Shown one piece after another: positions 34,763 to 45,709 of a DNA stretch of 64,000 nucleotides. The stretch comes from Inonotus obliquus (taxonomy: Eukaryota > Basidiomycota > Agaricomycetes > Hymenochaetales > Hymenochaetaceae), in the NCBI GenBank assembly GCA_032164295.1, contig JAJHTX010000004.1:1674001-1738000 (forward strand), read 5' to 3'. A program made the translations under genes and the position numbers. The notes below the pieces were generated by a model. It did no database searches and was not told where the DNA came from. It saw nothing but the letters and a program-made list of their open reading frames with translations. Every line of letters begins with the position of its first letter. Within the stretch, counting starts at the first letter, position 1.

Positions 34763-36472
34763 ATGAGCGTTCACCCATTTTCAACCTACGTTCTTAGAAA
34801 ATACTACAAAGCAACTGGCTGGAATGAAGATAACTTTTACAGTAACTTGACACGTTCTAACGATGGTATGTTCTCTCGCATTCACCTCATCTCGATACGC
34901 TCAGGCTCACGTTCAACAATATCGCATCTATGCAGCTCTTCTGGAATTTACAGTCCCCAAAGGTCTCCAATTCTCCATATCCAAAGCTCCCAATGCTCTA
35001 TTCCGTACAACCTATTCCATGAATGCCTTGCCTTCGCTAAATGGCTCTGTTGGATATATGTTCTCTACCTGCGAGCTTGACCTCAAGAACTCAGGGAATG
35101 CAAAATTTAAAGATGTTGTAGAGAGATTCAAAGTACATGGAATACCTAAGAGACCTGAAGGGAAAGAAGAGGTTTGGCTTGGTGGAGAGCGTGTGGATAG
35201 TCGAGGTGAGTTTATCGAAGCTCAATCTTCTCATTTGGATGTTATTGACACTTTAAATCACTCAGACTACTTGCTCTCTGGATTATTCTACATTCCTTCC
35301 GGACAGCTCGACGCGTTCTATACAACTCGGTGGTCGGCGACGACCCAATTCTCTGCAGCATGTATCCTAACACCATCATCCTCATCAACCACTCCTGGGA
35401 CATCAACAACTTCCCCTTCATCTCTAACTTCACCAGACACGATACTAATGAGCCTCCAACATGACACCGGTAGATGGGGGACAGAATATACTTGGCAGGC
35501 TGAGAGTGGCGGGAGTATCCTTGGTTTACGCGTCCTCCGGAATTTTGGAAGGGTTGGAAATGGGATTGGGGAGGGTACGTCAGGGCCAGGGATAGAAGAT
35601 AATAAAGAGTTTTCAGTGAGCTCTGCACCGAAACGTGTAGATGAGGAAGAAGCTATGGAGGGTGGGTTGAAAGGAAGATTTTCTGCCGGTGCTGAGTTTT
35701 ATGTGAGCACTGAGAAGAGTGTTGGAGGTACTACACTTCGTTCTTAGTGAGCTGTATCCTTTGCTAATTTGTAAATTGGCAGTCTCTGCCGGGATCCGGT
35801 TCGCGACTCTCCCAAACTCCACTCTCCGATCCTCGTCCCCCTCCTCCTCGACCTCCTCGTCATCATCGTCCTCTCCCTCTCCCTCGTCAACAAAACCAAT
35901 ACTCTGGCAGCCCCCAACGATCTGCACCGCAACCTTCTCACCCATCACAGGCCACTTAACATCCTCCTATGCCTCCAAGGTCTCTCAAGACGTCGCTTTG
36001 TGCTCACGTTTTACATTCAATATTAATAGTTATGAGAGTGAGTGGACCATGGGTGGGGAGTGGTGGTTAAGGAAGAAGAGGTCACCAACTTCTGCTAATG
36101 GCAGTGGCGGGATTTTGGAGGAAGCTAGAGGATCTGGGGAATCGCCTTCGACGAGTGGACAGGAAACGTTCTCTGTCTTGGAGAGCACCGAGCCCCCATT
36201 ACACCAGGGAGGAAAAGGACAAATAGAAGGTGTAGTCAAAGCTCGATTATCCACCTCCTCGGTAAGCTCAGATCCTTTCAATCAAAATCAACCGCTCTTA
36301 TTCCTTACCCCTACGATTTCTCATTTCTCATCTCTTCCAGGACTTGGCATTCATGTGGGAAGGCCGACTAAGTAACGCCCTGGTCAGCTTCGGTGTCGTT
36401 TCAAACCTTGTTAATCGTTCGAAACCCATAAAGTCCGTCGGTCTGGAACTTTCTTATTTTAGCTCGGAGTAA
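34763..36472 (+). CDS. MDM10: Mdm10, ERMES/SAM outer-membrane beta-barrel
   Basis: Mitochondrial outer membrane barrel, shared by the ER-mitochondria tether ERMES and the SAM assembly machine. Exons 34763-34865, 34936-35205, 35266-35727, 35783-36261 and 36341-36472 give 481 aa. The N-terminal signature FSTYVLRKYYKATGWNEDNF starts near residue 5 and is followed by ALLEFTVPKGLQFSISK, TTYSMNALPSLNGSVGYMFS and DYLLSGLFYIPSGQLDAFY. The barrel closes with LAFMWEGRLSNALVSFGV and VGLELSYFSS. Two Ser/Thr/Pro runs sit in predicted loops (about residues 190-210 and 300-325). The start at 34763 gives MSVHPFSTYV, close to other fungal Mdm10. Confidence 0.94.
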
Positions 36473-37071
36473 GATATTGCAATGGTAGTCGTAATGGAAC
36501 ACTTGGGTTTTCCCTAGACGACGAGAGCTTTGTGTATTGTTTTTCTTCGTCCAATGGTTTACAGTAATCGTTCAGTCAATTGATTTACTGGAAGAAAGCA
36601 GGAGCTGGGGTTGGTGTATATTCCGAATAGGATCTCGTCCAGACCGTATAAAAGTACATACAATTGCGAATGAGAATGTTAGTACATATAACATATAAGT
36701 AACATAGCGGTAAAGTCAAAGGAACTGAGTTCCACAGGCAACTCTGTTTAGAAAAATTCAAGTAGTTAGGCGGGACCGACGGGAAGAGCAAACAAGGAGG
36801 AGAAAGAATCCTTCAATAAGATAGATATAGCTGCAACAGAAGTAGACCAATGGTTTCAACGAGAAGAAAGATGTGAGATGGAGATGGAGAGTTAGATGGT
36901 ATCCTACAATACAAGACACAGATCGTCAAACAAACGAGAAAAGATGGTCGCATATATAGGTGTCAGTAAGACAAAAATTAGGATCAGAAGACGTGTAAAC
37001 AAAAAGTGAAAATCAAAAAGATCGTGTAAGTCATTCTCGTTTTCTATCGCAACTTCACAGCCATCACTTTA
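36473..37071. other. Convergent 3' intergenic spacer
   Basis: About 600 bp between the stop codons of MDM10 and the Arg/Gly-rich protein gene. AT-rich, no coding signal beyond short chance frames and no RNA gene recognised. Confidence 0.5.
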
Positions 37072-39039
37072 TCACGACGCCTCACCAACTTTCGTCACAG
37101 GTGGAGAATCCCTCCTCGGAGGCGTAGGAGACTCCCTCAAACTGCGCGAAATCATCGCAAGAGCATCCATACGAATAACAGGTCTAGTAGCATGTTGAGG
37201 ACGAGGTCGTCCTGTCGGACTACCCCCACCTGCACTCCCACTCCAGACATGAGGCATAGAGTGATTACGAGGCGTATGAGACTTGTATGGTGAACGATCA
37301 CGGCGTCCGGAACGGGGAGTAGCATCACCTGATAAAGGACGTTGAGAGCGGAAACGTGGACTGGAGTGAGTGCTAGCGTTTGATTTCGTATCGATGGCCT
37401 CGACAAATAGTTTGGGTTCCGTGATAGAAGGTGAAAGGGAAGAAGAAGTAGGTGGTCTAGGACTGTGAAGGGGTGCTGGTGTGGTAGTGACAGAGGGTGT
37501 TGGAGGTTCAACGTCGACGGAAAGACCGTTTGGAAGTTCATTGGGACCAGAAGACAGTGGCTCTTCAGACCAGTCGAACGAGCTCGTATTCATAGCTGGG
37601 ACAGGTTCCTGCTTTTGTTCCACAGCTGGAGGTACATCAACCGCCTTTTCCTCACCGCTCAAATTTCCTCCAGTAACCTTCTCACTTACGACTGAATCTA
37701 TACGATCAGCAACCTTCTTGACCTCCTTCGGAGCGACCGAACGATTGGGCTGTTTATTCCTCCAAGATTCCGAAGGCTTGTTGGGTGAAACTGGTTTCTT
37801 GGGAAGACTCGGTGGCTTGGGTGGGAGAGAACTATGCATGGGCATGTTCGGCTCTGACTTGGAGGTATTGATCGTGCGATCCGGGGTAGATAGAGTAGGC
37901 GCAGAGTCTTGAGGAAGCAGCGGAGGCCCAGAACGAGCAGGAGAGCTCATGCGCTCGAGAAGACTCTTCTTCGGCGTCGTGATCAAAGGTACAGGTTTGG
38001 CATTAGATCCGTTCGCTTGCGAAGCAAGCAATAATTTCTTATCCTTCCGTCCTCCCCGTCTTCGTTCACGAGTCCTCTTCGCGGGCGCAGGGGCCGAAAG
38101 CGACAAAGACATAGAGGATTCAGTGGGACTCTCCGCAGAGCTTTGACCTAAATCGACAACTGTGGCTTGTCCGTTGACTAGTTCCTTCAGCTCCACCTTC
38201 TCGGAAATGGAAGTAGACGTCGTATCAGCAGGAAGCGTCTGCGTAACTGATTCCTGTTTGTTCGTAGTCTTCGCTGATGGCTCTCCAACATCGCTGACCA
38301 GCTTCGAGCTAATTCCCCAATCATCCAAGTCAGGCAGACTATCATCATCCTCACCCGCCCAATCGATATGTGTAGCGGGAGACTTGGGTCTAGCACCATC
38401 CATAGCCATCGTCCTTACGCGATCCACCAAGTCCGTGATTTCCTGTCGAAGATCGTGTACGTGTGTCGTCCCATCTGTACCTTGATCTTTGTGCGGAGGT
38501 GGATCCCTTGGATCCTTCGTCGTGAGCATGAGCGGAGTCGAAGGAGAGACCGGAAGACCGTCAGGAAGGATTGGCTTAGGTACCGAAGCAGAGGCTGCGC
38601 GTCTATGGTTATTTCGCCCAACACGTCGCGCGGGTTTATTTGGTGAAAGCAGAGAGTCCGACGATTGCGCAGTCTGTCCGTCCATGTTAATATTAGGTCG
38701 GCTCGGAGCTTTCGGAAGTTTGGGTGGCCCAGCGTTATTCTTAGTTACAGCCCCTCCAGCTCCGGTAGTAGCACCGGCCTTCTCTGGTAGAGGAGGCCGT
38801 GGTGGTGGTGTGGATTTCGAGATGTCCATTGGTAGTCTAGCTGACACGCTTCTGCCTCCAGCACCGCGACCGCCTCCTGGTTTCCCTCGAGCTGTGCCAC
38901 CCCCTCTGCCGCGATTGCGCGATGTTCCACGGAAAGCCGCATTTGGATCTCGTGTCGCTCTCCAGGATGCGTCGGAATCTCCGCGACGCGTCCAGGCCGG
39001 TGCGTCAGTTCCTTTCGGCGTAGGTGTAGATGAGGACAT
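37072..39039 (-). CDS. Uncharacterised Arg/Gly- and Pro-rich protein
   Basis: Family not recognised. One uninterrupted exon of 655 codons, unusual in this intron-rich window. The N-terminal 65 residues hold RGG/RG motifs (RNRGRGGGTARGKPGGGRGA), often found in RNA-binding proteins. A short conserved-looking acidic segment (THIDWAGEDDDSLPDLDDWG) lies near residue 225, next to a helix (DLRQEITDLVDRVRTMAMD). The remainder is disordered, rich in Ser, Pro and Lys, with many SP/TP sites. The RG repeats and the Trp-containing acidic motif suggest a role with mRNA, which is inference. Confidence 0.8.
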   Translation of the reverse strand: MSSSTPTPKGTDAPAWTRRGDSDASWRATRDPNAAFRGTSRNRGRGGGTARGKPGGGRGAGGRSVSARLPMDISKSTPPPRPPLPEKAGATTGAGGAVTKNNAGPPKLPKAPSRPNINMDGQTAQSSDSLLSPNKPARRVGRNNHRRAASASVPKPILPDGLPVSPSTPLMLTTKDPRDPPPHKDQGTDGTTHVHDLRQEITDLVDRVRTMAMDGARPKSPATHIDWAGEDDDSLPDLDDWGISSKLVSDVGEPSAKTTNKQESVTQTLPADTTSTSISEKVELKELVNGQATVVDLGQSSAESPTESSMSLSLSAPAPAKRTRERRRGGRKDKKLLLASQANGSNAKPVPLITTPKKSLLERMSSPARSGPPLLPQDSAPTLSTPDRTINTSKSEPNMPMHSSLPPKPPSLPKKPVSPNKPSESWRNKQPNRSVAPKEVKKVADRIDSVVSEKVTGGNLSGEEKAVDVPPAVEQKQEPVPAMNTSSFDWSEEPLSSGPNELPNGLSVDVEPPTPSVTTTPAPLHSPRPPTSSSLSPSITEPKLFVEAIDTKSNASTHSSPRFRSQRPLSGDATPRSGRRDRSPYKSHTPRNHSMPHVWSGSAGGGSPTGRPRPQHATRPVIRMDALAMISRSLRESPTPPRRDSPPVTKVGEAS

Positions 39040-39433
39040 GAAGGGAGCCTTTGTATATCAGGATAGGATGAGGAAAAGACAGATGCGGGTCTGTGTGATG
39101 TACAAGCAAAGATATGATGAGGTTGAAGTGTTTTAAACGGAGTCACTGTAATGTGATCGTGGCGGCGATGAAATAATAAGTGAGTCGAATACAAGAGAGC
39201 AAGGACAAATTGCGACTCACGAACGAAAAACAAGACACGATATTATTGACAAGATAGAGTAACGTGGAGCGTATGAGGTTGCATGGGGCATGGACGTGGC
39301 CCCGAGTGAGTGAAGAATGGAGGACTGTGAGTTGACCAAGTTTAGGTTGGGCCGTTATTGCCTTTTACAGAAAAAACAACAATTCACTTTGGTCAGTCAC
39401 GTTCCAGTCTCATCTCACTCACTACTATCAGCC
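39040..39433. other. Divergent intergenic spacer
   Basis: Promoter space between the Arg/Gly-rich protein gene and SmG (394 bp). The sequence next to SmG (about 39360-39430) is CT/CA-rich with no TATA box. No further gene seen. Confidence 0.45.
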
Positions 39434-39800
39434 ATGTCGAAAGCATCTAACCCAGAACTGAAAAAGGTATCTTATTCATGTTATGAACTATATCCTCAAG
39501 TGTAATATCATTGTTTCTAGTTTATGGACAAGAAATTGTTCATCAACCTCCAAGGAGGTCGAAAAGTCAGCGGAACCTTACGAGGCTATGACATATTCCT
39601 AAACCTCGTTCTTGACGACGCTGTCGAGGAAACAACTCCAGCGCAAAAGAACCCGATTGGCAACGTTGTACGTTTGGTCTGACTTCAGTTGGCACAAGCT
39701 ATGCTGACGAATTGTGACGGATGATGCTGGTCTGGTTCTGTTGCAGGTCATTCGCGGTAACAGCGTAACATCGATGGAAACTCTAGAGGCCACACGATAA
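39434..39800 (+). CDS. SNRPG: Small nuclear ribonucleoprotein G (SmG)
   Basis: Member of the heptameric Sm ring on spliceosomal snRNAs. Exons 39434-39466, 39521-39667 and 39747-39800 give 77 aa, the normal size. The Sm1 motif is seen in [20 protein letters not shown] and [13 protein letters not shown]; the Sm2 motif is [18 protein letters not shown]. The start is [16 protein letters not shown], as in fungal SmG. Confidence 0.96.
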
Positions 39801-40150
39801 CCGTACAATGACTACGAGAACTCAAGAGAGTGGAGGATATTAGATTCATTTGGCAGGCCGTGTAGCCTTGAGCTGTCGTTCTGTTCTAGCCCAGCATCAG
39901 TTCACCGAAAAATACAAATTCATCTCCGATATTGCCTTGTCCACGATACTCCTATTTTCATGTCATGCTGTATAGATATGTGTTTTGAAGTACAGAAATC
40001 AGCGTCGAACCAATCTGCTTATCACACGTTGAACTTCTATGTGCCAGCCAGCCTTTCCTCCATTTGCTTATGTAACACGCGAAGGATAGACACCAAATTC
40101 AATCGCGCTCTTCCAATACCTAGCTCAACAACAACATCAGAACCAAGACT
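39801..40150. other. Intergenic spacer SmG-TAF9
   Basis: A 350-bp spacer between two plus-strand genes, expected to hold the SmG 3' UTR and the TAF9 promoter. No distinct element recognised. Confidence 0.45.
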
Positions 40151-41088
40151 ATGTCACGCTCAATACCAACAGACACACTCCCACCAACCGCACGAAGTAT
40201 CGCACTTCTCTTAGCATCAACACCAACAATTCAAGACGCCCAACCAGGTGTTCTTCACCAATTATTAGAATTCTCACATCGTTACACTTCGCAAGTACTA
40301 TCTGACGCGTCAGTTTATGCTGAACATGCAGGGAGGGCGGGGAAGATTGAGATGGAAGATGTTGTTTTGGCGATTCAGGCTCGTGTTGGGTGGGAGTTGG
40401 GTGGTCGTGTACCTAAGGAGGTGAGTAGTCGTCTAGAATGAATCCTTCTCACTCTTCCAACTTTATTGAATTGACAAAACGCACGACCATACAGTACATG
40501 CTCTCCTTAGCCCAACAAACAAACGCCATTCCCCTCCCCTCCGTCCCAGAAGTCTTCGGCGTCCGAATCCCTTCCGCGCCACACGTCCTTACACAAGTCG
40601 ACTTTGACCTCGTACCTAATAAGCCACCACCAACCGTCAAGCATTACGACGAGGAAACTGAAGAGGTTGAAGAGGACGGATCAGAATATGAGGAAGAAGT
40701 AAATGCGAAGCCTAAGATCTACTTTGCCAGTACCCCGTCAGACGCGGAATACGGGTCTTCACCCTCAGATCCTATCATACCAAATGCGAATCCTCAGACC
40801 TCTCGAGTACAAGATGCTTCGAATGCCGCTACCAAGTGGCCTAAGACTTACTTTGCCAATACTCCTTCAGACGCGGAATACGGTTCTCCACCTCCCTCAG
40901 ATCCTATCGCACCAGCTGCACAACCCGGAGAAGAAGGAAGCGATGCTGGTCAAGACGACGAGAATGGGTTATTTGGTGATGATGATAGTGATGGGGACGA
41001 GGGGATGGAAAGTGTTGAAGTCCCTGATGTCAACGCGAACGCTAACGGTATCAAACGTAAATTGGTTGAAGAAGATGACTATGACTAG
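40151..41088 (+). CDS. TAF9: TFIID/SAGA subunit TAF9
   Basis: Histone-fold subunit that pairs with TAF6 in TFIID and SAGA. Exons 40151-40420 and 40495-41088 give 287 aa. The histone fold spans about residues 10-90 (PPTARSIALLLASTPTIQDA, QLLEFSHRYTSQVLSDASVY, IEMEDVVLAIQARV). The following segment (LSLAQQTNAIPLPSVPEVFG, VRIPSAPHVLTQVDFDLVPN) is the conserved TAF9 extension. The C-terminal third is acidic and contains an in-frame near-duplicate of about 22 residues (separate repeat entry), ending in Asp/Glu-rich sequence. Confidence 0.93.
40711..40908 (+). repeat. In-frame direct repeat inside TAF9
   Basis: Unit 1 at 40711-40776 and unit 2 at 40840-40908 start 129 nt apart (43 codons). Both encode PK(I/T)YFA(S/N)TPSDAEYGS followed by a Ser/Pro spacer and SDPI. 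Unit 2 has one extra codon. The nucleotide sequences are still similar, including an identical stretch across GACGCGGAATACGG. Confidence 0.85.
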
Positions 41089-41274
41089 TTTGCTGGTCTT
41101 GCTTTCCTGTATGTACGCTTTGGAAACGTGTGTAATAATATGTATTATCATACCATAATGCGAAAAACGAACAAATGTGGAAGTCCAGGTCCAGGTATGC
41201 TGCGCGGAAACACACATCGTGCATATTTCCGAGCACCCCTCTGGGAAGCTCGGGCTCTGGCTTAAGTTCAGAAG

Positions 41275-43052
41275 TCAGAGCCCGAGCTCTCCAGAGGAAA
41301 CGACATATGAGATAAGAATAGATAGTAAGAGAACTAAGACGGTGATGGATATAACTTGTGGGACTGTCCATGCTATTCCGAACTATCTCAGTACTCTTCA
41401 ACATGCACAAACAAAGGGACTTACTTGTCCCAGCTAGCCCATCAGGAACCGTGACAGCCCGTATAGAGTTATCAGCGCTACCCGAAACAAGAAGCTTCGA
41501 AGTAGGGTTGAATCGTAGTACAGTTGGTGGGAAATCATGCGCTTTAAGGACTGATAAGAGTGGCTGAAGAAGCATCTTAGAACCACAGTCAGCCCATTCG
41601 CAATGTACGACTTACAGCTAAAGTTGTCGCATCTAGGATTCCAATGGTATGATCTGCTGCCCCGTATGCAACGAATCGGCCATTAGGGCTGGAAATCGGT
41701 TAGCTAAAGAACCGAAATCCTCTCAAGTACTCGTACCTGACATCAAAGCAGGTAATGCCCTTCTCTCCGATCTTTTTTATCTTGACTACCTTCCAAGACT
41801 CCGTGTTCCAACGACAAATAAAGCCTTGCTTAGGCTTTGTTTTTGAATTTCGCGTTCGGGGACCTGAGGTTGTATTCGAAACTGTAAAGACAACGTCATT
41901 CGCCGAAGGAAGAAATCTGACCGCAAAACGTCGCTTATTAGTTGACTCACGATACAGGTATAGCCTCACTTACCGTACGGCACGGAACGTGGCAGACACC
42001 TCGTCCAATCCAGGCAAATCTGGCCGCTCGACACTGTTCAAAAGCTGCAACTCCTTCGTCTTATCTACGCTTCCCGATTTTGCTTTCTGCTTCTGTTTGT
42101 TCTTACTCCTGGTCTTCGGTCCGGAAGTGGTAGGAGCACTAGCGGTCGGTAGGGAATAGACAAGTAACCTTTCCGTTGTCGCTACAATCAGCTTCATAAG
42201 ATGTGAGTTAGCCGATTATGAGTGTCAACAAGATCGATTGACTGACCGAAGTAGACGAAATCGCCACATCGTAGATTTCGTGCTCTGTTTGTATAGGCTT
42301 CGCTGCTGGAACGAGCGATGGATACGAAAGAACAGACAGCTGGAAGGGAGTCAGAAAAAGAAGAACAAACGAATGGTTTGGCTATGGCTATTCACGTCTT
42401 TGGTTCCTGCGGCAGACACAAGCGTCCGTCCAGGAGATAGAGCAGTAACTTTCTGTGGCGATTCTATTAGAGAAGGATTTGCAAAAGGAATGCAATACGG
42501 CTACCTGACATTCCTCCATATTATCTCTCGTCACCTTCAAGGTGTTGGCGGTACCGACGAGCTTGAATCTTGTTGACACGTCGGATTAGGGGTGAAGATG
42601 AGAGAAACTAAGACACGCGCACATATCCTTCTCCGTGCTAAATATCCTGCAATTCTGGTTGATGCCTTTGTCTAAATCCTCAGTGGCACTGTTGATTCCA
42701 CAAATGATCCGCGAGCCCTGTTATTTTAAAATAAGATATGTGGTAAAGGAGAAGTAGTGCAACTTCATACTTCTGCATCCGCTGCCATGCTCATCGGTAC
42801 ATCTTCGTCCTTTTCCAACTGGAGCTCTGACAGTAAATCCAGTACCTGGTCATTTGGAATGTTGTATAACCTCTGTTCAAACGTCAGTGACCGCTCGCTC
42901 CGAGTCAAAAATAGGAAGCACACCAGCTTGTTCTTTATACCACTACGCGACGACCCACCGCCACCTCCGAGAACGAGCTTGTTATCCGCGACGAATGCGG
43001 CAGAATATACGGGAAATGAAGGAAGACTGTGTTGAGTGTGGTGCGTTCGCAT
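41275..43052 (-). CDS. SEC12: Sec12-like guanine nucleotide exchange factor for Sar1
   Basis: ER membrane WD40 protein that loads GTP on Sar1 to start COPII coat assembly. Eleven exons on the minus strand: 43052-42924, 42872-42771, 42717-42623, 42568-42505, 42452-42396, 42339-42247, 42191-41974, 41916-41737, 41688-41616, 41563-41425 and 41363-41275, giving 412 aa in frame. FPVYSAAFVADNKLVLGGGG opens the propeller; GGGGGSSRSGIKNKL is the K-loop that binds Sar1 and its potassium ion. Later blades show CGINSATEDLDKGINQNCRI, KVTALSPGRTLVSAAGTKDL and PTVLRFNPTSKLLVSGSADN. The tail is one membrane helix (VISITVLVLLLSILISYVV) with a short lumenal end. A charged Lys-rich loop lies near residues 200-220. 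Confidence 0.91.
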
Positions 43053-43450
43053 TGTTGGTCGAACTTGAAGATACGGCAGGAAGGAAGTGCTGGAAACGAG
43101 TATGGCGTAACCAAGTTGAACTGGATTGAAGAAAGACGAAGGCGAGAAGCTATTCGGAGATAAAGCAATGAGAGTTGTCTAATTAGAGAGCCAAAACGGG
43201 ATGCATGTTATAGAATGGCACACGCGTTACGCGAGGCAAAGAGTTCAGACTGACACGACGCGTCTCGGATGGTAAAAATGTACGTAATACGTAAGCTCGG
43301 CGCATCGGACTCGGAGCCATCACTGCAGCACACCACACATATAGTGTTGTTCACCTTTGCAGACCAACTTTGCACAGATCCTTCATGGACCGAAACTAGT
43401 CCTGCGCTCCCCTATCTACATACCCTGGCCACGTTTCGCGACAAACAGTT
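43053..43450. other. Divergent spacer SEC12-NIPA transporter
   Basis: A 398-bp spacer that should hold both promoters. The short frames here carry no recognisable protein. No TATA box at a convincing distance on either side. Confidence 0.45.
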
Positions 43451-45489
43451 ATGGCCGCCTTCACAGTCAACTACGCATTCCATCTTGCGTACGACGATGA
43501 GGATACTGACTACACCGCAACCCTCATTGGAATCATCGCTGCAATATCAGGAAACGTCCTTATTTCTCTCGCTCTCAACTGTCAGAAGCTAGCACACAAG
43601 AGACTCGATCGAGAACGCCGCTTGAAGCATACTTCGAATGAAAATAGACCGAGTCAATCACTTGGATCACGAACTACAGGATTAGATGATGATAATTGGA
43701 TCCAAAGAGGAGAAAGTACAGATATCAGAGGAAACACGGAAATTCACGACGCTGATGCAGACGATGAAGATGATGACGAACGAACACGGGTAGGGGGGTC
43801 CTCGCAGCACCACAGCCCCGACAGTGACGCCGAGAGTGATTATAATACACCTGTCCCTTTCCCCGAATCCAGTTCCGGGCCCGGTACCCCTTCACCCCCT
43901 CCTCGAGGCACCTCCTTTAGTGACAGGGCGCGCACGCTTCTAGTCGAGACGCAGCCGCTCCTTCTTGTTCCAGGTCGAGTCAATGCGTCGAAGGGCTCAG
44001 TACGTGGCGGATATGGGGCAGCAATTGAGATCGGGGCCAGAAGTCGAGGTACCTCAGTCGAGACAGGCCGGGCCCCCTTTCACGAACGTGCAAAGCGCAC
44101 GCGAAGTGCCCCGCATCTCCTGACACGATTATTCTCGACGACTGGCAAGTCGAGAGAAACCGACGATGCTGACCTGGAGGCGACCGGCATTCCTGTAGAT
44201 GTCCGTATGAATGACCAAAACAGCGTCTATTCATCGCCTAGCGGGCGACGCTCTGTTCCAAAAATAAAATTCGCTGACCCGATAGTATACGAAGAGAATG
44301 AGACTGAGTATCTAAAGTCGAAACTATGGTACGTCAAGTAAGCCCAAACACCGATCAAATTCTGATTCATGGACAGGTGGCTTGGCTTCATCCTCATGGT
44401 CATTGGAGAGGGGGGCAATTTTATTTCATACGGTTTTGCCCCCGCGTCCGTTGTTGCGCCACTGGGTACTGTGAGGGTTCAGGATTTCCTGCATCGTGGC
44501 GGATCTAACTATTCTCAAAGTTTGCTCTCATAGCCAACTGTTTCTTTGCACCACTCATGCTAAAGGAGCGATTCCGAAAGGTAAATATTACCCGCCGTTT
44601 GAATTATATCCGGATGAACTGACGGAGAATGTGTTAGCGTGATCTTTTGGGAATTTTACTCGCCATACTTGGTGCAGTCACGGTCGTTTTGTCCGCGAGC
44701 TCGGAAGATAGAAGGCTAGACCCTGATGGTTTGATCCATGCGATCACACAACGAGCGTTTCTGGTTTTGTCGTGCGTATATGCCGGTGGCGCCGCTTTGC
44801 TTGTGAGCCTGAGCTCGCAACGCATCGGGAGAGAGCACGTCTGGGTTGATGTAGGCGCTTGTGCGCTGTTTGGGGGGTTCACTGTGCTGTCTACGAAAGC
44901 AGTGAGCTCACTGCTGACGAGGGAGTGGGTCGCACTCTTCAAGGAATGGATTTCGTATCCAATATTAGCAGTGAGTATATGCAGTACTCTGTAGTTTTTT
45001 TTATCGATGGCTAAACCTCCCACATGATAGGTTCTGATTGGGACTGGGATTGGCCAGATAAGGTACCTGAACCGGGCATTAATGAAATTTGACTCCAAGG
45101 TTGTTATCCCTGCTCAATTTGTTCTTTTCAACATCTCCGCAATCGTTGGTTCTGCGGTATTATACGGAGACTTCCGGAGAGCAACGCTACACCAGATGGT
45201 CACTTTCTTATATGGCTGTGGGGCGACGTTCGCAGGTGTGTTCATGCTTACGTGGGGCACTGGCAGCACTGGTGCGGAGCATAGTAAGGGGAATGCGCGT
45301 GTGGTAGAGGGTGACCGGGATGAAAGGATGAGACGAGGGCCGTTGGTGGTGCCGGGCACGATGACAACTCCCCGACCTGCGCCACTAGTAAGGGCCAAGA
45401 CGAGCTCTATAACACTATCACCTGCTCAGCGAGCATTGCTTGTACGGACGCTTTCAGAGGAGGCAGACTCTTCGGACGAAAGTAGCTAG
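43451..45489 (+). CDS. NIPA-family (DUF803) magnesium transporter-like membrane protein
   Basis: Predicted multi-pass transporter of the NIPA family, which carries Mg2+ in animals. Exons 43451-44328, 44377-44470, 44521-44580, 44638-44970 and 45031-45489 give 607 aa. TM1 (TLIGIIAAISGNVLISLALN) is followed by CQKLAHKR. The usual run continues only near residue 293 with WWLGFILMVIGEGGNFISYG and FAPASVVAPLGT, then the LKERFRKRDLLGILLAILGA block and IGQIRYLNRALMKFDSKVVI. The 240-residue hydrophilic insertion between TM1 and TM2 is Ser/Asp/Arg-rich and predicted cytosolic. The C-terminus is hydrophilic. Ion specificity is unproven. Confidence 0.87.
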
Positions 45490-45709
45490 ACGTCTAATAT
45501 TAGTATATCGTGTGAAAAAGGAAAATAGTGGAGTGACGCCGATGACGAGCGTGACAAATCGTTTATTGTAATGTGAGTGGCGTCATAGGTCCCAGCTCGG
45601 AACAGGGCATGCATTATCATCCTCAACTTTGCTGTAGCCTCGCTCGTCTCCATTCCCTCTTATACTCGTCCCTTCTCAATCTCAGACGCGTCCTCGCACG
45701 CTCTCAATA

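Noticed and set aside
34860..34940. Read-through frame across the first MDM10 intron
   Set aside because: Conserved protein joins only after splicing 34866-34935; the intron has GTATGT and a TGCAG acceptor.
38489..39136. 215-codon frame on the plus strand
   Set aside because: Mirror of the Arg/Gly/Pro-rich protein on the minus strand; no domain.
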